A stretch of 64,000 bases of DNA from the NCBI GenBank assembly GCA_950295325.1, contig OX485807.1, positions 17,325,001-17,389,000 on the forward strand, read 5' to 3'. Shown piece by piece: positions 49,266-60,489 of this stretch. The notes beneath the pieces were generated by a model. That model saw only the letters and a program-made list of their open reading frames with translations, was not told where the DNA came from and did not search any database. Source of the DNA: Polytrichum commune. Lineage: Eukaryota > Streptophyta > Polytrichopsida > Polytrichales > Polytrichaceae. Within the stretch, counting starts at the first letter, position 1. The number at the start of each line of letters is the position of its first letter. The position numbers and the translations under genes are program-made.

Positions 49266-50805
49266 CTACCGTACGTTAAGGGCAGCTTCGGCGCTCTCTT
49301 GCCGAATAATTATTAAAAGTAAAAAAACAGTGTTCGGCGGCAAAAAAAAAATTACTAAAAATTTCGGCATTTTAAATAGTTTAATAATGCAATTTCGGCA
49401 TACATCCAAGAAGTTATTATCTAACAGTAAACAAGGATGTTTATTCACGATTTCACAATTTGTGTGAAGAGTTTTACAAAAGATATAAATCTTTCACGAT
49501 TTTGTAAAGAGTTGAGAATGCTCTGTGCTTTATACAAGTAGAGTGGAGTTGTGTTCAACAATGCATATGGGATATGTAAAGTTTGAGGTGAAGCACCTAG
49601 TTAGACTTCATTTTTATAACACGCATAACTTTTGCATAGAGTCTTCAAATGACATAAAATTTGTTGGAGGTGAAAGATTACTTGATTTCTAAACTTTTCT
49701 TAGAGCAACAAAATTCCAAAAAAGTTGATCTTCTATGCACAAATGAGCTCTGAAAAACTGTTATGAACGCATTTTAATTTTTTGATTTTTACACGGCTGC
49801 AATGTTTTGTCCATATCTTTCGCATAAAGACTTATTTTGACACAAAACTTGTTGGAGGTGGAAGATTACTTGATTTCTAAACTTTTCATAGAGCAACAAA
49901 ATTCCAAAAAAGTTGATCTTCTATGCACAAATGAGCTCCGAAAAACTGTTATGAACGCATTTTAATTTTTTGATTTTTACACGGCTGCAATGTTTTATCC
50001 ATATCTTTCGCATAAAGACTTATTTTGGCACAAAACTTGTTGGAGGTGGAAGATTACTTGATTTCTAAACTTTTCATAGAGCAACAAAATTCCAAAAAAG
50101 TTGATCTTCTATGCACAAATGAGCTCCGAAAAACTGTTATGAACGCATTTTAATTTTTTGATCTTTACACGGCTGCAATGTTTTGTCCATATCTTTCGCA
50201 TAAAGACTTATTTTGACACAAAACTTGTTGGAGGTGGAAGATTACTTGATTTCTAAACTTTTCATAGAGCAACAAAATTCCAAAAAAGTTGATCTTCTAT
50301 GCACAAATGAGCTCCGAAAAACTGTTATGAACGCATTTTAATTTTTTGATCTTTACACAGCTGCAATGTTTTGTCCATATCTTTTGCATAAAGATTTATT
50401 TTGACACAAAACTTGTTGGGGGTGGAAGATTACTTGATTTCTCAACTTTTGTTAGTTGGACAAAATTCTATAAAACTTCATCTTCTATGCTCAATTGGAC
50501 TCCAAAAAATTGTGTACAACACATCTGAAAAGCCTCACTTAGAGTCTTGCTACTTCTTAACCCATATTCTTTGTGGACTAGTGTAAGTGAGCTTGATTAC
50601 AAAAGGAGCACCTTCTCTCCATCAGAATTCATATATGCTTCCAGTGTAAGTAAAATTCTAGTGAGAAGTAAAAATTTCTTACTTTTCGGCAATTTTGAAA
50701 ATTAATTAATTTTATATTCGGCAAAAAATGTCAATAATTTTCCAAAATTTTCGGCGTCTATTTTTAGAATTATTTTGTGCCGAAGCTGCCCTTAAAGTAC
50801 GGTAG
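49266..50805. mobile_element. Non-autonomous TIR element containing a 188-bp satellite
   Basis: The left end (49266-49292) and right end (50779-50805) form a 27-bp inverted repeat with one mismatch that includes TTAAGGGCAGCTTCGGC. Between the ends and the core, the word TTCGGC/GCCGAA recurs about ten times, like subterminal transposase-binding sites. The outer 9 bp (CTACCGTAC/GTACGGTAG) are also inverted, so a clean direct target duplication is not visible. There is no coding capacity. Confidence 0.75.
49640..50560. repeat. 188-bp tandem repeat, about five copies
   Basis: The landmark TTGTTGGAGGTG starts at 49661, 49849, 50037, 50225 and 50413 (last as TTGTTGGGGGTG), exactly 188 bp apart. 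The middle copies are almost identical and the first and last are diverged, as expected for unequal exchange. The array lies wholly inside the TIR element. Confidence 0.95.
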
Positions 50806-51936
50806 GAGTCATGAGGGTAAAGCCATAAGCTATGAGTAGCTTATGGCGTCCCAATTCTAGAACGCTCAAGAACACCTCAATCTGAGGTGTGAGCTAGGAG
50901 ATATAGCACTTTGAGTGGGATGATGTCCCGGGACAGCGCCCTGGAACAGCAGTGGCCTGGGAGTGGCTCCCGGGACTGCAAAGGTTTAAACAGGCATAAC
51001 TTCCTTGGTACTTGTCCGAATGGGGCAAGTGAGGTGTCCATCGGCATCAACGTGAAACGTAGATGACGATAGAGTGGTTGGTTGTTAGATTCAAAGACTG
51101 CACGTGGAAGTTATGAAGGTCTGAAGCTGCAGGGAGGCTTCTAGACCCAGCGGCTAAGGGAAAATGTCTACTTGGCCCCAACTCTTGGTAGAGAGACAAA
51201 AGGGGTGTTGACGGTGGGGGAGGGGCCCCGCCAAAAGTCCTAGAGGCATATATGGGTGAGGCGGCTTTGCCGACCGACCCCCCCGGAGCATACTTGGCAA
51301 TGTGCTCCGGGTGGTTGTAGTGTTGTCCTACCAACACTATGACCAACTAAGGAGTGGACTTCCATGGATGGAAGTCCACCTTAGCCATGGGTTACCTACT
51401 AAGGGGAAGAGTCCCGAATGCATGTGTAGGAGGGTTTGGTGACCAAATATGAGATTGAAGGTCCGCGGTTTTGAAAGCTAACCATGCATGTGCGTGGGAT
51501 GTGCAGGTTAGCGCTCGGGACACTTGCTAGGGTTGGAAAGTGATTGAGCTAAGTGAAGAAAAGCTAGCAAGGGTCGCGACAGTGGAGGTGTGAGGTAGGA
51601 GATATGCCAATTTCAGTGGGGTGCTCGCGCAGGACCAAGCCCTAGACATCATTGACCCGGGAATGGCTCCAAATGGAGGATGTTTAGGTTGTGCTTGAGA
51701 GAAGGTAAGGTATTTAGTGATTTTGATTAGAGGCTGAAAATATTTGGTTGAAATTGAGTGTGAAATTTGGAATGTGGGGGGAGGTCTTGGAACCAACAGG
51801 GTGGAGGACGTCAATACTAATCAGGTCCCGTTCAACACATACCTTACCCTCTTGGAGCCGAGAGGGTCCCCGAAACAAAGATTGAACCCAACCCCCTACC
51901 CCTTCTCGGGGCCGAGAGCGTCATTACATGATACAA
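50806..51936. other. Intergenic with scattered foldback fragments
   Basis: No gene was supported. Around 50.96-51.12 kb a single diverged half-copy of the foldback centre is visible (GCAGTGGCCTGGGAGTGGCT, then GGCATAACTT and GAAGTTATGAAGGTCTGAAG). Confidence 0.45.
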
Positions 51937-52082
51937 CTTAGCCCCTAATATCTTCGGACCTTCATAACTTCCACTTGCAAAAAAACCCAACCCAACCACT
52001 AATCTACCACCTATTCCCCCTCAAAATCAGACTTAGCAAAAATCAACCCATATACATGAGCATCCTCACCCCCTCTCCTATA

Positions 52083-53899
52083 GTGTTTCGGTGCCGAAAC
52101 ACCCTCAAATGAGAAAAAATAAACCCAACCCACCCACTAATCTACCACCTGTTCCCCCTCAAAATGAGACTTAGCAAAAATCAACCCATATACATGAGCA
52201 TCCTCACCCCCTCTCCTATGATGTATCGGTGCCGATACACCCTCAAATGAGAAAAAAAAAACCCCAACCCACCCACTAATCTACCACCAATCCCCCCTCA
52301 AAATGAGACTTAGATGTCAATGCACACCTCACTTGCCCCATTCAAGCAAGTACTGAGAAAGTTATGCCCCTCCAAACCTTAGCAGTCTTGGGAGCCACTC
52401 CCCGGCCACTGCTAAGGTTTGAAGAGGCATAACTTTCTGAGTACTTGCTTGAATGGAACAACTAAGGTGTGCATTGCCATCTACGTTGAATGTAAATAAC
52501 AATAGAGCGGTTGTTTGTTAGATTTGGACAACGCAAGTGGAAGTTATGAAGGTCCAAAGATATTAGGGGGTTTGTTTTTTTTCATTTGAGGGGGTGAGGA
52601 TGCTCATGTATATGGGTTGATTTTTGCTAAGTCTCATTTTGAGGGGGAATTGGTGGTAGATTAGTGGGTGGGTTGGGGGTTTTTTTTTTTTTTTTTTTTT
52701 TTTGATTTGAGGGTGTATTGGCAAATCAACACATATACATGAGCATCCTCACCCCCTCTCAAATGGTGTATCGGTGCCGATACCCCCTCAAATGAAAAAA
52801 AAAAAAACCCAAACCCACCCACTAATGTACCATCAATTCCCCTTCAAAATGATACTTAGCACAAATCAACCCATATACATGAGCATCCTCACCCCCTCTC
52901 AAATGGTGTATCGGTGCCGATACCCCCTCAAATGAAAAAAAAAAAAACCCAAACCCACTCACTAATGTACCATCAAATCCCTTTCAAAATGAGACTTAGC
53001 AAAAATCAACCCATCTACATGAGCATCCTCACCCCCTCTCAAATGGTGTCTCGGTACCGAGACACCCTCAAATGAGAAAAAAAAACCCCAACCCACCCAC
53101 TAATGTACCATCAATTCCCCTTCAAAATGAGACTTAGCAAAAATCAACCCATCTACATGAGCATCCTCACCCCCTCTCCTATGGTGTCTCGGTACCGAGA
53201 CACCCTCAAATGAGAAAAAAAAACCCAAACCCACCCACTAATGTACCATCAATTCCCCCTCAAAATGAGACTTAGCAAAAATCAACCCATATACATGAGC
53301 ATCCTCACCCCCTCTCAAATGGTGTCTCGGTACCGAGACACCCTCAAATGAGAAAAAAAAAAACCCAACCCACCCACTAATGTACCATCAATTCCCTTTC
53401 AAAATGAGACTTAGCAAAAATCCACCCATCTACATGAGCATCCTCACCCCCTCTCCTATGGTGTCTCGGTACCGAGACACCCTCAAATGAGAAAAAAACA
53501 AACCCAAACCCACCCACTAATGTACCATCAATTCCCTTTCAAAATGAGACTTAGCAAAAATCAACCCATCTACATGAGCATCCTCACCCCCTCTCCTATG
53601 GTGTCTAGGTACCGAGACACCCTCAAATGAGGAAAAAAAAAACCCAAACCCACCCACTAATGTACCATCAAATCCCTTTCAAAATGAGACTTAGCAAAAA
53701 TCAACCCATCTACATGAGCATCCTCACCCCTTCTCCTATGGTGTCTCGGTACCGAGACACCCTCAAATGAGAAAAAAAAAACCCCAACCCACCCACTAAT
53801 GTACCATCAATTCCCCCTCAAAATGAGACTTAGCAAAAATCAACCCATATACATGAGCATCCTCAACCCCTCTCAAATGGTGTCTCGGTACCGAGACAC
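52083..53899. repeat. Left array of palindromic dyads (11 copies)
   Basis: Dyads start at 52083, 52221, 52766, 52906, 53046, 53184, 53322, 53461, 53601, 53741 and 53880. The common form is GTGTCTCGGTACCGAGACAC, a perfect 20-bp palindrome with GGTACC in the middle. The outermost copies read GTGTTTCGGTGCCGAAACAC and GTGTATCGGTGCCGATACxC, so the arms change together. Confidence 0.95.
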
Positions 53900-54065
53900 C
53901 CTCAAATGAGAAAAAAAAAACCCCTAATATCTTCAGACCTTCATAACTTCCACTTAAAATGTCCAAATCTAACAAAACACCACTCTATTTTTATCTAAAT
54001 TCAACGGAGATGGCAATGCACACCATAATTGTCACATTCAAGCAAGTACTCAGAAACTTATGCCT

Positions 54066-54120
54066 CTTCAAACCTTAGCAGTGGCCCGGGAGTGGCTCCC
54101 AAGACTTCTAAGGTTTGAAG
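54066..54120. other. Symmetry centre of the foldback
   Basis: TTCAAACCTTAG (54067-54078) and CTAAGGTTTGAA (54108-54119) face each other across about 29 bases containing GTGGCCCGGGAGTGGCTCCC. Similarity continues outward on both sides for more than 150 bp before the dyad units begin. Confidence 0.85.
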
Positions 54121-54287
54121 GGGCATAACTTTTTTAATACTTGCTTGAATGGGGCAAGTGAGGTGTGCATTGTCATCTACGTTGAATTTACATAACAATA
54201 GAGTGGTATTTTGTTAGATTTGGACATTTTAAGTGGAAGTTATGAAGGTCTGAAGATATTAGGGGTTTTTTTTTTTCTCATTTGAGG

Positions 54288-55282
54288 GTGTCTCGGTACC
54301 GAGACACCATTTGAGAGGGGGTGAGGATGCTCATGTATATGGGTTGGTTTTTGCTAAGTCTCATTTTGAGGGGGAATTGATGGTACATTAGTGGGTGGGT
54401 TGGGGTTTTTTTTTTCTCATTTGAGGGTGTCTCGGTACCGAGACACCATAGGAGAGGGGGTGAGGATGCTCATGTAGATGGGTTGATTTTTGCTAAGTCT
54501 CATTTTGAAAGGGAATTGATGGTACATTAGTGGGTGGGTTTGGGTTTGTTTTTTTCTCATTTGAGGGTGTCTCGGTACCGAGACACCATAGGAGAGGGGG
54601 TGAGGATGCTCATGTAGATGGGTTGATTTTTGCTAAGTCTCATTTTGAAAGGGAATTGATGGTACATTAGTGGGTGGGTTGGGGTTTTTTTTTTCTCATT
54701 TGAGGGTGTCTCGGTACCGAGACACCATTTGAGAGGGGGTGAGGATGCTCATGTATATGGGATGGTTTTTGCTAAGTCTCATTTTGAGGGGGAATTGATG
54801 GTACATTAGTGGGTGGGTTGGGATTTTTTTTTCTCATTTGAGGGTGTCTCGGTACCGAGACACCATTTGAGAGGGGGTGAGGATGCTCATGTATATGGGT
54901 TGATTTTTGCTAAGTCTCATTTTGAGGGGGAATTGGTGGTAGATTAGTGGGTGGGTTGGGGTTTTTTTTTTCTCATTTGAGGGTGTCTCGGTACCGAGAC
55001 ACCATAGGAGAGGGGGTGAGGATGCTCATGTATAATGGCTTGATTTTTGCTAAGTCTCATTTGGAAGAGGAATTGGTGGTGCATTAGTGGGTGGGTTGGG
55101 GTTTTTTTTTTTCTCATTTGAGGGTGTCTCGATACCGAGACACCATAGGAGAGGGGGTGAGGATGCTCATGTATATGAGTTGATTTTTGCTAAGTATCAT
55201 TTTAAAGGGGAATTGGTGGTACATTAGTGGGTGGGTTGGGGTTTTTTTTTTCTCATTTGAGGGTGTCTCGGTACCGAGAGAC
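54288..55282. repeat. Right array of palindromic dyads (8 copies plus one decayed)
   Basis: Dyads start at 54288, 54427, 54567, 54706, 54844, 54983, 55124 and 55263. A ninth near 55399 is almost erased. The first six are perfect copies of the 20-bp palindrome, and the last two carry one or two mismatches. Flanking sequence is the reverse complement of the left array. Confidence 0.95.
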
Positions 55283-55679
55283 CATATGGGATGGGGTGAG
55301 GATGCTCATGTATATGGGTTGAATGTTTTGTAAGTCTGATTTTGAGGGGGAACTAGTGGTAGATTAGTGGGTGGGGTTGGGGGTTTTTTTTTCATTTGAG
55401 TGTGTTTCTAGTACTAGGCAATGTATAAAGCGAGGATTCTTTTAATCCTGTTGATAAGGGTCCTCAAATTTGTTATTGTCCGACAGTCACTGCTTACAAA
55501 AATTTTATGAAGTCACACATCATCAGGGAGATTCATGTCTTGTGGTTGTTGTAGAGGTAGGTAAACTTCAAAATGATTTAAACTCCTCGTTGAATGGAAC
55601 TAGTTGAATGCTTGTTCTATTCACCCTTAACCTAGTTTTATTGAAGTCATTTGTCATGTACAAATTGTGACAATCTCCT

Positions 55680-57137
55680 TTGATTGTGCATCACTCAAAA
55701 GACAAAACCCGGCACTACAAGGGTTCTCCGGAGGACCATCCCTGTTTGGACTTGATTCTTGCAGATATACCGGAAAGTCTTCCTGTTCCTGGCATATCAA
55801 ACCCACCATCATCCATTCCCGCTTGGAATCAAGAATCGAAAGAGTCGTTACAACCACTAATTGACTTTGCCGACGAACATTTGCACGACGATGGGGCAAT
55901 TATTTTGTTTCACCCTTTTCGCATGAGTACGAAGTCCAATATTCTTGGATATTGCAAATCGTATGGTTTTGCAATTCGGAAAGAGTGGTGGGAAATGAAC
56001 CGCCTTCATCTTACATCCCCAATAAATCCAGCATCAACTGTAAGATAAAGCTTCAACCTTCTTTCTCATCACCGCATTCAGTTTCAATTTCATCCTTAAG
56101 TTAGTTGTGTTGTTTACTTTGTAAAGTAATATTGATTTTTATGTCGGGTACATTGTAGACCATGAGGTTCGTTATTTCATTGGCGGTCAGGAGCGTGCCG
56201 GGGTCACCTACATCGAAGTTTTCATTTCGCCATGTCCCTGAATTGGATCCTTATGGGGTGGATGTTGCACGGGGTGATATTCTCCAGAACTTGGTCTCTC
56301 ATGAGGACTAGCTAACTAATGGATCCACACCATGGCGAGGGCCTCGTGAAAAGTCCGTGTTTCTAATGCAAATGCTAATTGAAGCATGTAGCTCCCCATG
56401 GGATATTATTCTAGATTGCACGGCATCGACCGGTATGTCTTTGTAATCTTCCATTTCAGTTGGTTAATGGTTAATATTTTTTTGCTCTGAAAATTTATTG
56501 TGGTTTTTGCACTAAGTTTTTCCAACTTCTTTATTTGTAGGATCTTCCATTCATGCATGCCGCAATGTGCACCGTCACATTGCGGCATTAGAGGCTGATG
56601 TTAATATTTTTGAGGCCTTACTTGCTCCATTGATTTATCTCTAGAGCAGCCTCTGCAGTCACTATTGAAGACCGTGTCACTAGTTTAGAGGATCATGAGG
56701 GTGAAGATATCCCCGTTGAGAGGATTGTGAAAAGATCTCGCTTTACTAAGTGAGTATGGTCCATAAAAATTCTCTTACTAGTGTTATGTTTTTTGCTGTC
56801 ATTTCTTCTAAAGTTGAGTTATGAACATGGTACCATTGGCATTTGCAGATGCGATAAATTGAGCTATCCTATTCACCGGCCTTTTTTTTGTGACCCTAAA
56901 TTCAATCCCAGCCCTCCAAAGTCTTGGCAACTTCTTACATATGCAAATGATATTGCTAATCAACTAGCTGGAGGTTTTTTATCATACTTTTACATCTAAA
57001 TATCGTCCGGGAAGAGTTTTAGAGTTTTGGATATAGAAGCTTTAGAATCTGATGGTCATGCCTCCTCTGATTCAAATATTAGTGATTCTAGAATGTCTTC
57101 ATCATCAGGTGATCATAGTGATTCGGATTTGATGTAA
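55680..57137 (+). pseudogene. Broken gene resembling N6/N4 DNA methylases (3' part)
   Basis: Exons inferred from splice sites are to 56039, 56159-56432, 56541-56749, and from 56849 onward. The first has DLILADIPES, in the position of the DPPY catalytic motif, followed by DDGAIILFHPF. The second ends IILDCTASTG and the third continues SSIHACRN and IAALEAD, the AdoMet-binding motif order of the N6/N4 methylase fold. The end is Ser/Asp-rich (DSDLM). A TAG at 56309-56311 and a frameshift near 56642 break it, and the 5' part is cut off where the foldback begins. Catalytic DPPY appears as DIPE, so activity would be doubtful anyway. The assignment rests on motif order, not a search. Confidence 0.5.
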
Positions 57138-57310
57138 TAGCTTCATGTGTATGTCTGTGTACTATCTAATATACCGTTTTTTCTTCCGTTGGTTTTTCAT
57201 TTTATGCACTCATTCCGCATGGAATTCATTGTATGTGTATTACTTTCGGAGTTTATGGGATATTGTTTAAAATATTTTCGAACACCACTTGGTTTCTTGT
57301 TAACGTTTGA

Positions 57311-57385
57311 GTTAACGAATAATTTTATTGTTCGAGTTAACGAATAATTTTATTGTTCGAGTTAACGAATAATTTTATTGTTCAT
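57311..57385. repeat. 25-bp tandem repeat, three copies
   Basis: GTTAACGAATAATTTTATTG plus TTCGA repeats exactly at 57311, 57336 and 57361, with only the last two bases of the third copy different. Confidence 0.95.
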
Positions 57386-57536
57386 CACTTACTTCCATAA
57401 TCGGCGTATTAGTTCATACCATTCTCATGTTTCTTTAAGGGTTTCCACTATTCTTCTATTATGGTTTTCATACACTTTTTCAATGATTGCTTGCGATTTT
57501 AGGCGAATGCTGGTTTGAATAAATGACCCTAAACCA

Positions 57537-57680
57537 TTACTGTCACCTCATGAAACGTGGCATTCAAGTGTCTTTACTAATATCTCTGCATGAGTATGTT
57601 CAACAATGATATGAGGTGCACACCTATATTACACAATGGTCTACAAGTTCACTAAAGTGTACACCAACGACACTAAATTC
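57537..57680. repeat. Dispersed repeat, pair with 30770-30910
   Basis: This is the second copy of the repeat described at 30.77 kb. Confidence 0.6.
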
Positions 57681-57689
57681 TAAACATAA

Positions 57690-58370
57690 AACCCCTAGGC
57701 CTTGTCCAAAGTGGCCATGCCGAGACCGAACATGAAATCTAAGCCATTGGGCATGTCGAGACCCAAATTGAAACCAATGATTCGATTTCAAATTTATGGA
57801 GTCAGGTTGAATGTAGCTAAACATGAAACCCAAACATGGCATGCCTACATTCAACCTGAAACCATAAACTTCACCTCAAATCAGACAGCAAACCCCAAGG
57901 CCAACAAACCTCAGATCCGAGGCCTCCTGCAAAGTAGCCCATCCACTTGAAATGACGAGACCCACCCAGAAACCACACCCTTTAAACACAATCAGAATGT
58001 AGGGGCTCAAGCCATGAGGCCTCGGGTCCGAGGCCTTCTCCCAGTGGGACTTCATCCACCTCAAATAACAACCTGTAACCATCCGAGACCCATTCCCAAC
58101 CTACAAACCTTATACCCAATCTGAAATGATATCGCAGCCACGAGGCCTCGGATCCCAGGCCTTCTCCAAGTGGGACTTAGTCCACCTCAAATGACAAGTT
58201 GTAACCATCCGAGACCCATTCCCAACCTACAAATTAAACCTTATACCCAATCTGAAATGATACCACAGCCACGAGGCCTCGGATCCCAGGCCTTCTCCAA
58301 GTGGGACTTAGTCCACCTCAAATGACAACCTGTAACCATCCGAGATCCATTCCCAACCTACAAACCTTAT
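57690..58370. repeat. About 126-131-bp tandem repeat, four to five copies
   Basis: GAGGCCTCGG occurs at 58016, 58142 and 58273, each followed by GGCCTTCTCC-AGTGGGACTT and CCATCCGAGA. Older, diverged copies precede it at about 57.70 and 57.91 kb. Confidence 0.8.
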
Positions 58371-58499
58371 AAGAGAATGTGCAAGCAAATATAGTATAGG
58401 TTCCTCAACCACGGTTATAGGTTATTTTTGTCAATAAATATTTCAATATTTAGCTTTACACCGCGGTCAGAGGGCATGTTTCACCACACAAAATTTCAA

Positions 58500-58600
58500 T
58501 ATTCTACAAAACTTACCACTCACCGCTCACTGCTCACCGCTCACCGCTCGCAAAATAGCTTTTCCCTTTGTACACGCAACCTACGTGTGCTCGCTAGGAG
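58500..58600 (-). repeat. GAGCGGT-heptamer repeat, right (inverted) copy
   Basis: Read on the minus strand, it repeats the 47.64-47.73 kb segment: CTAGCGAGCACACGTAGG, GTACAAAGGGA, AAGCTATTTTGCGAGCGG, then heptamers GAGCGGT/GAGCAGT/GAGTGGT. The stop codon of the unrecognised gene to its right lies in the first heptamer. Confidence 0.8.
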
Positions 58601-59320
58601 GTGGTGTGCAAGAGTATACCTTTGGTGAAAAACACGAGTAACGGGCCACATTTGCAAGGAGAACATCCATCCCATGTCCATCATTCCCTCCAATGGTTCC
58701 ATAATAAGGACACCAACATTATCTACTCCGAGACATTTGTCTTCCACACAATCCATTGGATCGACATTACGGCAAATTCCTTTTCCCACATTTTGTCCAG
58801 TTGCATTTACAAGCATCACTGGAATGTTCAGCCATTCCTCCCTTCTAAGCCCACTGCAATCTTCATCAATGTCCTCAATACCAACATCGTTCTCCTCTTC
58901 CGTGAACACCGCTTCAGACAGTGATAAACCCTGCATCGTATATTGATGTTAATATGTTTACCCTAATGCAAAACCCTATTACCACAATATAAGGTTACAT
59001 AGCAAAGTACATAACTCACCTCCTCGGAGCTCAAATGCTCCAGGTCCATTTGCTCCATTACCCTGATAACAATACACGTAACTTCATTAATCCCATTTCT
59101 TATACTAGCTAAATAATCATCAAGATATATCCTAGCGAAATTTTGTATTTCGGAAATCACACCTGGATCCAAGAAATCTTGGGGTTTCTCTCAAGTGGTT
59201 CCATTTCATTAGGGGTAATCCCCTGTAACTAGCCAAATCTACGCAGTCGTGGAAGTACCACACATCGGCAGTTCCACGAGGTCGAGTGGAACCAGCCAAT
59301 GTCAAGGTGGAAGCCCTCAT
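58541..59320 (-). CDS. Unrecognised three-exon protein ending in the heptamer repeat
   Basis: An in-phase model on the minus strand starts at about 59320 (MRASTLTLAGSTRPRG), splices at TCCAG|GTGTGA to ATCAG|GGTAATGG, then at GAG|GTGAGT to TGCAG|GGTTTA (58927), and ends at 58541. The product of about 200 residues is acidic in the middle (EEENDVGIEDIDED) and has YFHDCVDLASYRGLPLMKW near the start. No known family was recognised. The last residues come from the heptamer repeat, so the natural end may have been replaced. It could be the 3' end of a larger transposon gene extending toward 60.5 kb. Confidence 0.4.
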
Positions 59321-59889
59321 TGGAGTTTCATTTTGAATGACTCAAATCTCAACACTTGAGGTGAAGAGCTCAATCGATTCCAAGAAATGAAATATAGAAA
59401 TGAAATAAGAAACTTCTAAACTTGGTGCATCTTCCAAATTCTACATGTTTCCAGTACAATGTGAGGAATATGAATCAACTATCTATCCAACTATACAACT
59501 ATCTAACTACCCTAACTATCTAAATCGCCTGCCCTAAACCTGGCCAGGAGTTTCCAGTCGCCCAACTGGAAAGGCCGCAGGTAACCTCGTGGCCAGGAGT
59601 TTTCACTCGGTTGACTGGAACCTGGCCAGGTGTTTCCACTCGGCCGAGTGGATTCTCCGACCCTATCCCAGCCGTACGGGTGTCCGTACGTCTGTGGCAC
59701 GTGTGTGCAGTTGTACAGACATTTGTTCACATAGCCAGCAACATACTCAAAGCTTGCACTACTTGGACCGGCACCTGATCAAACTCGCATGTGTTGTATT
59801 CTGGCATTAAAACGGCAACGATAAGTTAGATTTGGGAGGCACTAAAGAGTGGAAGAAACGGTTGGGGTTATGGACCTTATATAGTAGTC

Positions 59890-60486
59890 TCAATATGGTT
59901 TGGTGGGAGATTCAACACATTGAAGTTTGAAGGTTCCCTCCCTATTGTACGAGGTCCTCTTGTAGGACAAATCATCGTTTGAGGTGTGGAAGTACAGAAT
60001 GATGGTTTGGCGAGTTGATGTGCTTCCTAGTGGAGGAGTACATATCATGAATCTACATAAGTCCACTTGGATGCGGTCCTCTCTCGATGAAAGTTGTATC
60101 ATTTCAATCAATGTGATCGTTGGTAGGGTTAAGGGCATGAATTGTTTGAAGTGGGGCTTACCACTTTATGTTATCAACGCATTGATTCCATGCATGGAAT
60201 TAAGGAAAAGGGAACTTGTGAAGGAATTTGTCATGCATAAAAGTAGTGACTAGTAATATATGGTGGAAAGACCTAAGACTCACAACATACTCATTTTACC
60301 CTTAGGTCTTTCTTGCCCTTGAATATTTGTTGTCACCACTTTCCATCCATCTTTCAAGTTGCCTTGAGCTAACATAGAGAGGTAAATTAACCCAGGAGTT
60401 TTTATGGTAGCCATCTCCGAATTGACACATAACCCATAATTAACACTATGTACCGTTATTGGGTATTTTAAAGTTCCCAAATGCAT
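59890..60486 (-). other. Possible decayed coding remnants
   Basis: Two minus-strand frames (59890-60138 and 60280-60486) have protein-like composition, such as YGLCVNSEMATIKTPGLIYL, but no recognised motif and no firm splice sites. They may belong with the gene at 58.5-59.3 kb. Confidence 0.2.
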
Positions 60487-60489
60487 GAT

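Larger units (their letters stand above)
51937..55410. mobile_element. Foldback element built from tandem about 140-bp units
   Basis: Left-arm units (51.94-53.93 kb) and right-arm units (54.25-55.41 kb) are reverse complements of one another around a centre at about 54.09 kb. Each unit holds a homopurine/pyrimidine tract, AATGAGACTTAGCAAAAATC, CATGAGCATCCTCACCCCCT and a 20-bp palindrome. Unit starts are 138-141 bp apart. A second, smaller copy of the centre lies at 52.32-52.60 kb inside the left arm, so the structure is nested. Long terminal inverted repeats made of sub-repeats are the hallmark of foldback transposons. No transposase is encoded. Confidence 0.8.

Noticed and set aside
49640-50560. 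Centromeric satellite for the 188-bp repeat
   Set aside because: Only about five units exist here and they are enclosed by inverted termini of a small element. Centromere identity cannot be claimed.
52083-55282. CRISPR-like array because of regularly spaced palindromes
   Set aside because: The intervals between dyads are themselves repeats rather than unique spacers, and the context is a plant genome.
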